From NCBI GenBank assembly GCA_900554695.1, contig USHV01000034.1, forward strand, positions 1 to 32,014: a DNA stretch of 32,014 nt. The letters run 5' to 3'. This DNA comes from an uncultured Prevotella sp. Its GTDB lineage: Bacteria; Bacteroidota; Bacteroidia; Bacteroidales; Bacteroidaceae. Below the pieces are notes generated by a model that saw only the letters and a list, made by a program, of their open reading frames with translations, was not told the DNA's origin and searched no databases. Shown piece by piece: positions 14,642-23,266 of this stretch. Each line of letters starts with the position of its first letter. Positions within the stretch are counted from its first letter, which is position 1. Both the position numbers and the translations under genes were made by a program.

Positions 14642-15670
14642 ATGGCAAAGGAAAAGGAAAATACAGGCGCTGCCGCCGTAAGCGATGGCAAGCTGAAAGC
14701 TCTTCAGGCGGCAATGTCGAAGATAGAGAAAGACTTCGGAAAGGGGTCTATAATGAAACTTGGTGACGAACATATAGAGAACGTCGAGGTAATCCCGACG
14801 GGTAGTATTGCCCTTGACGCTGCACTTGGAGTGGGGGGCTATCCGCGCGGACGAATAATAGAGATATACGGTCCGGAGAGTTCCGGTAAGACAACACTTG
14901 CCATCCATGCCATAGCTGAGGCGCAGAAGGCGGGCGGTATAGCCGCTTTCATCGATGCAGAACATGCTTTCGACCGTTTCTATGCGGCCAAACTGGGTGT
15001 CGATGTTGATAATCTTCTGATATCACAACCTGACAACGGTGAGCAGGCTCTCGAAATAGCCGACCAGCTCATACGTTCTTCGGCTATTGATATAATCGTG
15101 GTTGACTCCGTTGCAGCGCTCACTCCGAAGAAGGAGATTGAGGGCGATATGGGTGACAACAACGTGGGATTGCAGGCCCGTCTGATGAGTCAGGCGCTGA
15201 GAAAGCTCACATCTACCATCAGCAAGACCAACACAACGTGTATCTTCATCAACCAGTTGCGTGAGAAGATCGGTGTCATGTTCGGCAATCCTGAGACCAC
15301 TACGGGTGGTAACGCGCTGAAGTTCTATGCCAGCGTACGCCTCGACATACGCAAGGTTACAAGTATTAAGGACGGCGATCAGGTGGTAGGTAACCTCGTG
15401 CGTGTCAAGGTTGTGAAGAACAAAGTAGCACCTCCATTCCGCAAGGCCGAGTTTGAGATAATGTTCGGAGAGGGCATCTCGAAGGTAGGAGAGATTGTAG
15501 ATCTCGGCGTCGAGTGCGGAATCATCCAGAAGAGTGGTTCGTGGTATTCGTACGGAAGCTCAAAGTTGGGTCAGGGACGCGACGCTACGAAGTCACTGCT
15601 CAAGGATAATCCCGAACTCTGCGAGGAGCTTGAAGGCAAGATTATGCAGGTTCTTGCCGACAAGAAATAA
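14642..15670 (+). CDS. recA: Recombinase RecA
   Basis: Forms ATP-dependent filaments on single-stranded DNA, carries out strand exchange and triggers LexA self-cleavage. 342 residues, normal length. Walker A GPESSGKT (77-84), the catalytic Glu in FIDAEHAF, Walker B IIVVDSVAALTP, loop L1 region EGDMGDNNVGLQARLMSQALRKL, FINQLREKIGVMFGNPETTTGGNALKFYAS (L2 region), and the C-terminal domain ending VLADKK. No LexA box of a kind I can recognise and no clear TTTG/TAnnTTTG promoter is seen upstream; a hairpin at 14553-14608 precedes it. Two terminators follow. Confidence 0.99.
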   Translation: MAKEKENTGAAAVSDGKLKALQAAMSKIEKDFGKGSIMKLGDEHIENVEVIPTGSIALDAALGVGGYPRGRIIEIYGPESSGKTTLAIHAIAEAQKAGGIAAFIDAEHAFDRFYAAKLGVDVDNLLISQPDNGEQALEIADQLIRSSAIDIIVVDSVAALTPKKEIEGDMGDNNVGLQARLMSQALRKLTSTISKTNTTCIFINQLREKIGVMFGNPETTTGGNALKFYASVRLDIRKVTSIKDGDQVVGNLVRVKVVKNKVAPPFRKAEFEIMFGEGISKVGEIVDLGVECGIIQKSGSWYSYGSSKLGQGRDATKSLLKDNPELCEELEGKIMQVLADKK

Positions 15671-15696
15671 TCCGTTCAGGGAATAAAGAATACAAG

Positions 15697-15750
15697 AAAG
15701 GCGGCAGACAAAGTTCAAACCATTGTGTTGAACGTGTCTGCCGCCTTTAT
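15697..15750. terminator. Strong terminator after recA
   Basis: AAAGGCGGCAGACA (15697-15710) pairs with TGTCTGCCGCCTTT (15735-15748), with TTCAA/TTGAA extending the stem inward. TATATT follows on the plus strand; the minus strand has TTTCTTG, so it may also work in reverse. Confidence 0.85.
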
Positions 15751-15771
15751 ATTATGCTGTAAACAAACTAA

Positions 15772-15822
15772 AACCGGTACGGATAAGGCCTGTTTGCCTG
15801 TTTATCCGTACCGGTTGTTTTT
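15772..15822. terminator. Second terminator between the convergent recA and lipoprotein genes
   Basis: AACCGGTACGGATAA (15772-15786) pairs with TTATCCGTACCGGTT (15802-15816); GTTTTT follows on the plus strand and TTTAGTTTG on the minus strand. It begins about 20 bases after the first terminator and 23 bases past the stop of the minus-strand lipoprotein gene, so it can end both transcripts. Confidence 0.85.
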
Positions 15823-15844
15823 ATGTCTTTCAGACTGTCAGTGA

Positions 15845-17368
15845 TTAATAATCAGCATTCTGCGGGTCGAAGTTTGTCCATCCGTCGAGCCAGTTGTCGC
15901 CGGCTGCGAATGCTCCGATGTAATCTACTGCCAGGCAACCGTTGAGCAGAGCGTCTGTGAACGAAGCTGCACCGATGAGCGGGCTGCCTGCTACAGGTAT
16001 GTATCCTGTTGCGTCGAACCATCCGTTGGCAGAGTCGAAATACTTGTTGTTGTTTGCTGCCAGTGAGAAGAATGTGTGAGAGAACGACTCCTTAGAGTTG
16101 TCAACAGTGCCTGTCTCATAGTTGTAGAGACCATCTTCATATATCTTGTTGAAGTCTGTTCCTACAGCGTCCATGTTGGCAAACCATATATTGTGCAGCT
16201 TCAGTGCGCCTGATGTTGCGGCTCCCTGAGTGTCACCTTTCTCGTTGTCGAGAATCAGACCTATAGGCCATCCTACGGCAACAGAGTTGAAACAGTTGAG
16301 GTGAGAGTCGCGACGTATGTGCATAGCTGCCTGGAAACGTCCGAGACCAGAGCCGTTGTTGGGGAAGTAGTTGCCTGCTGTGATGTAGTCGGCTGTGTTC
16401 TGGAACGAAGCGTCAACGGCTTTAGGACCGATGAATGTGATGTTTGAGAACACTGCAGATGTGTGAGGCTCGCTGTTGGAACCGTTTGCGTTGTTGTCGC
16501 TTTCGAATCCGTTGCTCTGTGACTTGTCGGCAATCTTAGAGTCGCGTACGGACAGACCGAACTGTACTCTTCCGCTGAATCCGTTGTCGGTATCGAAGTC
16601 ATCGTCCCATCCTTTGTATGCGATGAGGTGGTCGCAGTTTACTGTTCCGCCGAACCACTCGAATGAATCGTCGTTAGAGTAAGAAACCTGTACGTGGTCG
16701 ATTGTCGTGCCAGAGCCTACAGCACCGAGTGTAAGACCGTTGATTTCCTGGTCGGTCTGGAAAGGATATCCGGCGAACTCTATACGTACATACTTCAGAA
16801 TACCTGAGTTGTCTGCGTCGTCGTTGCCGCCGAATTTTGTACGCGGACCACCCTCAATCTGCTTTTCGCCCTCGTTTGTCTCAGCTTTTCCGCAGAGGAT
16901 GATTCCACCCCAGTCGCCAGGACGACGGTTGCCTTTAGCCTCTTCTGATGTGAACACGATAGGAGATGTTGCTGTTCCTTGGGCGATGAGCTTACCGCCA
17001 CGTTCTGCGATAAGCGCAGCCTTGGTCTGCTTGTCACCCTTTATTATTGTTCCCGGTTCGATGGTGAGCTCTGCTCCGTTAGCTATGTAAACCCAACCTT
17101 TCAGAATGTAGGTTCCTTTCTTCAGTGTCTGTTTTCCTGTGAATACGAATTCCTGGTCGCCGTTACCGATCTGTGTTCCCTCGTCGCTTACGTTCTTGTT
17201 GCCATCAGCGGTGAAAAGAATGTGGTTGCAGGCGTTCAGTCCGCCGTCCTGAGTCCATGTAATGTCTGTAGGACCGGTTGTTGTTGCGTCATCGTCATTG
17301 CTGCACGAGCTCAGTGTGAGCGACAGTGCGAGGATGCCGAGGCATCCGTAGAATTTAAAATTTTCCAT
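15845..17368 (-). CDS. Surface-type lipoprotein with parallel beta-helix character
   Basis: 507 residues from the ATG at 17368, chosen because the sequence MENFKFYGCLGILALSLTLS-SC then makes a proper lipoprotein signal (lipobox LSSC, Cys22); an upstream in-frame ATG at 17419 would add 17 residues before it. SNDDD after the Cys resembles the Bacteroidetes export signal that sends lipoproteins to the cell surface. The body has beta-helix-like text: ANGAELTIEPGTIIKGDKQT, GGKLIAQGTATSPIVFTSE, GDWGGIILCGKA, LKYVRIEFAGY. It follows the TonB receptor by 82 bases on the same strand, so it is probably its extracellular partner. No enzyme motif recognised; ligand unknown. Confidence 0.82.
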   Translation of the reverse strand: MENFKFYGCLGILALSLTLSSCSNDDDATTTGPTDITWTQDGGLNACNHILFTADGNKNVSDEGTQIGNGDQEFVFTGKQTLKKGTYILKGWVYIANGAELTIEPGTIIKGDKQTKAALIAERGGKLIAQGTATSPIVFTSEEAKGNRRPGDWGGIILCGKAETNEGEKQIEGGPRTKFGGNDDADNSGILKYVRIEFAGYPFQTDQEINGLTLGAVGSGTTIDHVQVSYSNDDSFEWFGGTVNCDHLIAYKGWDDDFDTDNGFSGRVQFGLSVRDSKIADKSQSNGFESDNNANGSNSEPHTSAVFSNITFIGPKAVDASFQNTADYITAGNYFPNNGSGLGRFQAAMHIRRDSHLNCFNSVAVGWPIGLILDNEKGDTQGAATSGALKLHNIWFANMDAVGTDFNKIYEDGLYNYETGTVDNSKESFSHTFFSLAANNNKYFDSANGWFDATGYIPVAGSPLIGAASFTDALLNGCLAVDYIGAFAAGDNWLDGWTNFDPQNADY

Positions 17369-17450
17369 CTTTTTTGTTTTGTTAAACATCTGATTATATC
17401 TTAAATAATAACTCTTCATATTTTGAATGATAATTCCTTATGTTCTGTCT

Positions 17451-20255
17451 TTAGAATTTGTATGTGGCTGTGAGGCCGAAGTTGCGTCCCGGTTTGAAGG
17501 CACGTGTCACCTGTTCAACCTCTTTGTGGCGTCCGTCCTCGTAGTGTACGTTGGCAAACTGCTTGTAATATACCTTCTGGGCGAGCAGGTCGCGCACATT
17601 GATTTTCACCTCCCAATGCTTTCCGAAGCGCTTTGATGCCGACAGGTCTATCACGTCGCGCGGCATCTCATAGCTGTCAGGCACGCGCAGTGCCTCGTTT
17701 CCGCTCGTGGTGCCTTCGCTGCGTCCCACACCGATTATGCGTTTTCCGATGCGGTTGTAGAGCACTGCTATGTCGAGCTGCATCTTGTCATTGTTGTAGA
17801 ATATGCCGGTGTTGACCAGATAAGGCGACTGTCCCTGCATGGGGCGGTTCTCTTCTCTTGCGCCCTTCTCAAACTTGACCTTACTCTTTATCAGCGCTCC
17901 GTTGAACGACCAGCTGAAGTCTTTCAGGCCGATGAAGCCGAGGTTCTTGCGTATGTCGAGCTCAATGCCGTAGGTGTTGGCGAGCTGAGCGTTCTTGTAA
18001 GAGTAGAGAAGGTTGGTTCCTCCGGTCACGATGTAAGTCCACTCAATGGGTGAGTCGAAGTATTTATAGAATGCTGCGATTGATATAACCTCACCTTTCG
18101 AAGGATAGAACTCGTATCGCAGATCGACGTTCTGTATGTAGCACGGCTTGAGGTCGGTGTTACCCTGGACACTCGAAGCGAGGTCGAAGTCGTAGAATAC
18201 TGATGGAGACATCTCGCGGAACTCAGGACGGTTGACCGTCTTTCCGTATGAGAGGCGCAGCTGATGCTTGTCGTTGAATTTATAGGTAGTGTTTATCGAG
18301 GGGAAGATGTCGTTGTATTCGTAGTTGTGGCTGAACGGACTCTCCTCGTAGTCGCGGGTGTTTGATATGAGTTCCATGTGGTCGTACTCATAGCGAAGAC
18401 CTGCATATATGTTGAGCTTTCCGAACGGAAGCATAGCCGCAATGTAGCCCGCACCCATGTAGTTGTTGCCTTTGTAGTTGTTGCGCATGTGCGGTTCCTC
18501 AAGCAGATAGAGGCGGTCGGCTCCGAAATATTCCTGACTTGAGAGCAGTGTAGGTATGTCCATCTGGCGGAAACCGTCGGGCAGGGTGTTGTCGGCAGCG
18601 TTCCAGTTGTAGATGAGGTCGCGCGTTGTATATTTACGTGTGCGGTATTCGCCGTAGGCACCGAACTTCAGATAAGGATTCCAGTTGTTGAACTTGAAGT
18701 CGTGCTTGTCGTTCACGGCGGCCGATACTATGTGCTCGTCCAGCTTGGTCCACTCACGTGAGATGTCGTTAGGAGTAGAGAGCTGCATCACGCCTGTCTC
18801 CAGCGCGTCGTTGATGAGATATCGGCGGCGGTCAGGAATGTTGCGGTTGGCATAAGAATAGCTTGCGCTCCAGTCCAGATTGTCGGCTGCGAAGGTGTGC
18901 TTACCTGTTATCTGTCCGTTGTATGTCGTGCGGCTGCGGTAGTAATACTCGGCCGAATGTTCCTTGTCAGACTGCGCGCTCACGCCCTCACGCCATGTGT
19001 AACGGTCGTTGCCCAGCTGGTTGAATATGTTCTTGAACTGATATTTGCTGTTGCCGTCGGCCGAGAGAAGAGTGAAGTTGAGCATTGCTCCGAGGCGCAC
19101 GTTGTGGTTGTACTGGTCGTCAACAGAGTAGCGCAGATAGTTGGACTTGTCCTTCTCGGCGTCATATACACCGAAGAGGTTGTTGTCCATATCCTCATAC
19201 TTGCGGTACTCGTTGGTGTAGTTGAGCGCGGCAATCATACCCATCTGCCTGTCGCCCAGCTTCCAGCGGCGTCCTAACGAAGCCGAGAGCTTCAGGTCGC
19301 CTGCGGGGTTCATGTGTCTGATGTGCCAGTCGTTATTGAATCCGTTGCCCATGAGGTCAATACCGTCGCCGGCTATGCTCTTGAGCGTTCCGCCCATTCC
19401 GCACGCCAGGCTGCGCATACCGCTGTCGAATCCGAGGAAATCGGTGCCTGAGCCTTTGGCATACTTGAAGGCGGAGAAAGCAGTGGCGTCGTTCCAGTTG
19501 CCTCCTATCATTATGTCGGCAGTGTTCTCCGACGGTATGTCCTTGGTGTTTATGGTGATGAAACCTCCGCTGTAGTCGGCCGGATATTCGGGCGACGGAG
19601 TCTTTATTATCAGCATGTTGTCTATCTGCGAGCTCGGAATTATGTCGAACGAGAAGGCTCTCGAGTCGGCCTCACTGCTCGGTACGGCACCGCCGTTTAT
19701 CCACACATTATTATATCTCTGCGACAGTCCGCGCACCATTACGAACTTGTCGTCTATGATGCTTACGCCCGGTACACGTCTGACCACCTCGCCGGCGTTG
19801 GTGTCCTGCGTGCGGCTTATCTCCTGTGCCGACACGTTGCTCACTATCATCTGGCTGTTGCGCGCCACCTGAAGCATCGCCACGTCGGTGTTCTGTTTCA
19901 TTATTCCTACCACCGAAACCTCGCCGAGTGTCTTCTCGTCTGCCTCCATCTCTACGGTGACAGGCTCCTGTTCGGCGTCCTTGCGTGCCTCCACGTCTTT
20001 TATGGTCTTGGTCTTATATGATATGTAGTTTACCGTGATGGTGTATTTTCCGGCCTTTAGTCCTGTTATCCTGAACTTTCCGTCCACGTCGGTTATGGTC
20101 TTTATGTCTGTTCCTCCCACCACTATGGTCGCGCCGATGAGCGGCTGGTGGTCGCTCTTGTCGAGTACTATACCGTTTATTCCCTCTGCGTAGGCTACGA
20201 TGAAAGAGAAGAGCAGCAATGCCGTGATGGCAACAAATCTTTTTACTTTAATCAT
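17451..20255 (-). CDS. TonB-dependent outer-membrane receptor with CarboxypepD_reg-like domain
   Basis: 934 residues from the ATG at 20255, chosen because MIKVKRFVAITALLLFSFIV gives a signal peptide (cleavage near AYA-EGING); the ATG at 20312 would put 19 extra residues ahead and lies upstream of the predicted start of transcription. Order: beta-sandwich CarboxypepD_reg-like domain (25-105: GIVLDKSDHQPLIGATIVVG), plug (about 130-240: VVRRVPGVSIIDDKFVMVRG, TPSPEYPADYSGGFITINTK), 22-strand-type barrel ending in Phe (TATYKF). It imports a bound ligand through the outer membrane with TonB energy. No susD follows; instead a beta-helix lipoprotein does. Substrate unknown. Confidence 0.95.
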   Translation of the reverse strand: MIKVKRFVAITALLLFSFIVAYAEGINGIVLDKSDHQPLIGATIVVGGTDIKTITDVDGKFRITGLKAGKYTITVNYISYKTKTIKDVEARKDAEQEPVTVEMEADEKTLGEVSVVGIMKQNTDVAMLQVARNSQMIVSNVSAQEISRTQDTNAGEVVRRVPGVSIIDDKFVMVRGLSQRYNNVWINGGAVPSSEADSRAFSFDIIPSSQIDNMLIIKTPSPEYPADYSGGFITINTKDIPSENTADIMIGGNWNDATAFSAFKYAKGSGTDFLGFDSGMRSLACGMGGTLKSIAGDGIDLMGNGFNNDWHIRHMNPAGDLKLSASLGRRWKLGDRQMGMIAALNYTNEYRKYEDMDNNLFGVYDAEKDKSNYLRYSVDDQYNHNVRLGAMLNFTLLSADGNSKYQFKNIFNQLGNDRYTWREGVSAQSDKEHSAEYYYRSRTTYNGQITGKHTFAADNLDWSASYSYANRNIPDRRRYLINDALETGVMQLSTPNDISREWTKLDEHIVSAAVNDKHDFKFNNWNPYLKFGAYGEYRTRKYTTRDLIYNWNAADNTLPDGFRQMDIPTLLSSQEYFGADRLYLLEEPHMRNNYKGNNYMGAGYIAAMLPFGKLNIYAGLRYEYDHMELISNTRDYEESPFSHNYEYNDIFPSINTTYKFNDKHQLRLSYGKTVNRPEFREMSPSVFYDFDLASSVQGNTDLKPCYIQNVDLRYEFYPSKGEVISIAAFYKYFDSPIEWTYIVTGGTNLLYSYKNAQLANTYGIELDIRKNLGFIGLKDFSWSFNGALIKSKVKFEKGAREENRPMQGQSPYLVNTGIFYNNDKMQLDIAVLYNRIGKRIIGVGRSEGTTSGNEALRVPDSYEMPRDVIDLSASKRFGKHWEVKINVRDLLAQKVYYKQFANVHYEDGRHKEVEQVTRAFKPGRNFGLTATYKF

Positions 20256-20287
20256 ATTGAAATATGTTATACCTTGTTTTCCGGGTG

Positions 20288-20295
20288 CAAAATTA
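20288..20295 (-). promoter_or_regulatory. Possible -7 box of the receptor operon
   Basis: CAAAATTA on the plus strand is TAATTTTG on the minus strand, fitting TAnnTTTG. No good TTTG stands 19-21 bp upstream. Transcription would start near 20281 and give a 26-nt leader before the ATG at 20255. Confidence 0.4.
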
Positions 20296-21188
20296 AATTT
20301 GCAATGTTGCACACGTGTTTCCCGATGGTTATAAATGTTTTACAATGATATTTCGTTGATGTTTCTCGCGCGTCTCGCGCGTTTAATGTTTATATGTACG
20401 GACGTGCGAGGCAATATGTGTTACAGCGGTGTACGGATGTGCCGTGCGCATTATGTATAAATATGCAGAAATAAGGAAGGCGGATGAATATTTATTCATC
20501 GTCAACTTCACGAGAGTGCCATTGAAATGCGTAAAGAATTTTTCAGCTCCATATATGCGAGTTTTGAGAGGTTTGGCTAATTGCTTGACAGACAGCTGTT
20601 TGCGCTTAACGGCACTGCGAAGGCCTTTTTGTCGTGTTGCGAAAGAGCCCATATCAGGTTGCGAAATGGGCTCTTTTGGCCTCCGAAATGCACTTTATCG
20701 GGTGCTGATATGGTGGTTTTTGCAATGCGAAATGGTTCTTTTCGTGAGACTGTCAGATTTTTATTAGTGTCGGGATGTGGGTAGTCGTGATACGGCTTCG
20801 AGCGTAACTGGTGCGAAAAAGGCTTTATCGGGGTATGGCGTCTTTCTATTTTGAGAATTTTATCTGTCAAAATTTTTTACTTTCAGAAGTGTATAAATAT
20901 GCAGAAAACGGGCTGAATGATGCTTTTTCTCACACTGTGCGGCGAGGTGGAACATACGGCGCGGACAATAGGAGCATGCGTTGGCTGCCGTGCAAACAAG
21001 TATGATATATATTGAAAAAAACAAAAAATGGGAACCGGCAGCATACGGCTGTCGGCATATATTATTATATTTGAGGATACAGACTGCCTGAAGATGCCCT
21101 GCCGTCGCGTAACGATAGCCGGACGACAGCCGGGTTCTGACCTGCTGACGGGGCACGGGCGGGGCGGTAAAGTATAATCATTCAGAGC
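20296..21188. other. Intergenic region between divergent genes; one repeat array, no gene
   Basis: About 890 bp. It holds the 22-bp repeat array (20616-20760). A TATATTTG at 21066-21073 could be the -7 box of the gene at 21189, without a clear -33 box. An imperfect hairpin (CCGGCAGC / GGCTGTCGG, about 21035-21055) precedes it. The open frames here are AT-rich or repeat-derived and not called. Confidence 0.5.
20616..20760. repeat. Array of a degenerate 22-bp repeat (array 2 of 3)
   Basis: Units start at 20616, 20638, 20660 and 20682 (exactly 22 bp apart), then 20706, 20726 and 20751. Examples: TGCGAAAGAGCCCATATCAG, TGCGAAATGGGCTCTTTTGG, TGCGAAATGGTTCTTTTCG. Same family as arrays 1 and 3. Confidence 0.75.
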
Positions 21189-21668
21189 ATGCGGAGATTA
21201 TTATTCTTGCTTATCATGGTTGCGTCAGTTTCGCGCTCTGCGGCTCAGACAGATGGAGTGGTGGCCGACATGTCGTCGCACAAGCCGTTGCGCGATGTCA
21301 TAATCATCACCGACCGGGGCACGCGTGTCACCACCGACTATCGCGGACATTTCTCGCTCGGCGGCAGTTACGAAAGTGCCACCATCATGCGCAAGGGCTA
21401 CATGAAACGCAATATGACCGCTGCGGAGATGCGACGCGACACCATCTTCCTCATTCCCGACATCAATACGTTGCAGGGAGTGGAGATCGTGGCACCGTCT
21501 GACGGCAGGGTAGCGCTCAAAAAATCCATCGAGTCGGAGATAAAGGCTTTGCCAAAAGTGCCGAAGAGCGGTTGGAGTTTCGATTTCGGAAGTCTGTTCG
21601 ACCGCAGCAAACGGCGCGTGTCGAAAAAGGAGCGCGCACGCCAGAAACAGATACTCGACAACTACTGA
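21189..21668 (+). CDS. Small exported carboxypeptidase-regulatory-like protein
   Basis: 159 residues. Signal peptide MRRLLFLLIMVASVSRSAAQ, then a CarboxypepD_reg-like beta-sandwich (about 21-100: TDGVVADMSSHKPLRDVIII, TTDYRGHFSLGGSYESATIM), the same fold as the N-terminal part of TonB receptors but here free-standing. The tail (115-159) is basic: SLFDRSKRRVSKKERARQKQ. Probably periplasmic or outer-membrane associated. Downstream nhaD is on the same strand but 226 bases away with its own promoter-like box, so co-transcription is uncertain. Function unknown. Confidence 0.8.
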   Translation: MRRLLFLLIMVASVSRSAAQTDGVVADMSSHKPLRDVIIITDRGTRVTTDYRGHFSLGGSYESATIMRKGYMKRNMTAAEMRRDTIFLIPDINTLQGVEIVAPSDGRVALKKSIESEIKALPKVPKSGWSFDFGSLFDRSKRRVSKKERARQKQILDNY

Positions 21669-21735
21669 CATTACAATTTTGTTATATTATTGCAATGTAG
21701 GCGCCGTTGCTATGGCTGTTTTGCTTTTTATTTAT

Positions 21736-21743
21736 TATCTTTG
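21736..21743 (+). promoter_or_regulatory. Possible -7 box of the nhaD operon
   Basis: TATCTTTG fits TAnnTTTG. The nearest TTTG is only 12 bp upstream and no good box stands at 19-21 bp, so the promoter is incomplete. The leader to the ATG at 21895 would be about 145 nt. Confidence 0.4.
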
Positions 21744-21894
21744 TTCTCGGCTTGTAAACGTTGCCATGACGTTGCCGCCACGACCATGAGCCTGTGGCGA
21801 CGGGACGTCGTGCGGCCTGACGGCATCAGACCTACGGAAGCAGAAATTATTTAATAGAAAAAAACATAAACAGTCAATTATTTTTTTACAGACT

Positions 21895-23238
21895 ATGACA
21901 ACTCTTACGTTGACGATAGTATTTGTTTTCGTGATCGGCTATGTATGCATAGCCGCCGAAAGTTTCACCAAAGTGAATAAGGCAGCCATAGCGTTGCTTA
22001 TGTGTGTGTTGTGCTGGACGCTCTATATGATGGATCCCGGCCAGTATCTGTCGCAGGCATTGCCCGGAGCGGCAGGCTCGTTGCAGGAACTTGCCACGCA
22101 GGTGGGTGAGTCGCTGAAGATGCACCTCGGCGATACGGCCGAGACCCTCTTCTTCCTCATGGGTGCGATGACCATTGTCGAGGTTGTCGATACCTACGGC
22201 GGTTTCAACTTCGTGCGCGACATCATGAAGACCCGCAGCAAGCGCAAACTGCTGTGGCGCATAGCCTTCATGACGTTCTTCCTCTCGGCCATACTCGACA
22301 ATCTCACGACGTCGATAGTCATGATAATGGTGCTGCGCAAGCTCATACGCGACAATAAGGAGCGCATGATCTTTGCCTCGATAGTGATTATCGCGGCCAA
22401 CGCGGGAGGCGCCTTCTCGCCTATAGGCGACGTTACGACCATCATGCTGTGGATAAAGGGCATGATAACCACCGGCGGAGTGCTCTCCGAACTGTTCCTG
22501 CCGTCTGTCGTGTCGCTGCTCATACCGGTGTTCATCCTTCAGTTCTCGCTCAAAGGCAAGCTCGCCAGTGAGCAGAATCTGCCTGAGGCCAACGTGAGCA
22601 CTTTCACTCGCCGCCAGCGTCACATCGTGTTCTTCCTCGGTGTGGGCGGACTCATCTTCGTGCCGATATTCCGCTATCTCACCAATCTTCCGCCGTTCAT
22701 GGGCATACTGCTCGTGCTCGGTCTGCTGTGGATGGTCACCGAGTTCTTCTACCGTTCGACCTCCGAAGACGACACTATGGCCCGTCGCGTGAGCCATCTC
22801 ATGTCGCGCATAGATATGTCCACCATCCTTTTCTTCCTCGGAATACTCATGGCTGTGGCCTGTCTTTCCGAGATCGGAGTGCTGACAGCGCTCGGAACCA
22901 CTCTTAACAACGTGTCGGGCGGCAACCATTACCTCGTTACGGGTACCATCGGAGTCATCTCGAGCATTGTCGATAACGTGCCGCTCGTGGCAGGATGTAT
23001 GGGTATGTATCCCATTGCTCCGACCGGCGACATGGCTGTTGACGGACTGTTCTGGCAGCTGTTGGCCTATTGCGCCGGTGTGGGCGGCTCAATGCTCATC
23101 ATCGGTTCGGCAGCCGGCGTGGTTGTGATGGGACTTGAGAAAATCACCTTCGGCTGGTATCTGAAACACATTTCGTGGGTGGCTCTTGTGGGCTATCTGG
23201 CCGGAATGGTGGCCTACTGGCTTATACGTATGATCTGA
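21895..23238 (+). CDS. nhaD: Na+/H+ antiporter NhaD
   Basis: 447 residues with about 11-13 membrane segments. Exchanges cytoplasmic sodium or lithium for external protons in the inner membrane. NhaD/IT-superfamily traits: the first conserved block FFLMGAMTIVEVVDTYGGF, FFLSAILDNLTTSIVMIMVLRKL with the Asp-Asn pair, IIAANAGGAFSPIGDVTTIMLW, then in the second half STILFFLGILMAVACLSEIG, GVISSIVDNVPLVAG and GGSMLIIGSAAGVVVMG. Length and repeats are normal for the family. The next gene begins 28 bases after the stop and is likely in the same operon. Confidence 0.95.
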   Translation: MTTLTLTIVFVFVIGYVCIAAESFTKVNKAAIALLMCVLCWTLYMMDPGQYLSQALPGAAGSLQELATQVGESLKMHLGDTAETLFFLMGAMTIVEVVDTYGGFNFVRDIMKTRSKRKLLWRIAFMTFFLSAILDNLTTSIVMIMVLRKLIRDNKERMIFASIVIIAANAGGAFSPIGDVTTIMLWIKGMITTGGVLSELFLPSVVSLLIPVFILQFSLKGKLASEQNLPEANVSTFTRRQRHIVFFLGVGGLIFVPIFRYLTNLPPFMGILLVLGLLWMVTEFFYRSTSEDDTMARRVSHLMSRIDMSTILFFLGILMAVACLSEIGVLTALGTTLNNVSGGNHYLVTGTIGVISSIVDNVPLVAGCMGMYPIAPTGDMAVDGLFWQLLAYCAGVGGSMLIIGSAAGVVVMGLEKITFGWYLKHISWVALVGYLAGMVAYWLIRMI

Positions 23239-23266
23239 GAAAATGTAATAAAAGTTTTGTATCGCT

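Noticed and set aside
20616..20760. Possible CRISPR array
   Set aside because: Units are about 22 bp in full with variation spread through the unit; there are no identical repeats separated by unique spacers and no cas genes.
21886..22929. Minus-strand open frame of 347 codons
   Set aside because: Antisense to nhaD; His/Glu/Arg-rich text without domain, explained by the codon bias of the opposite gene.
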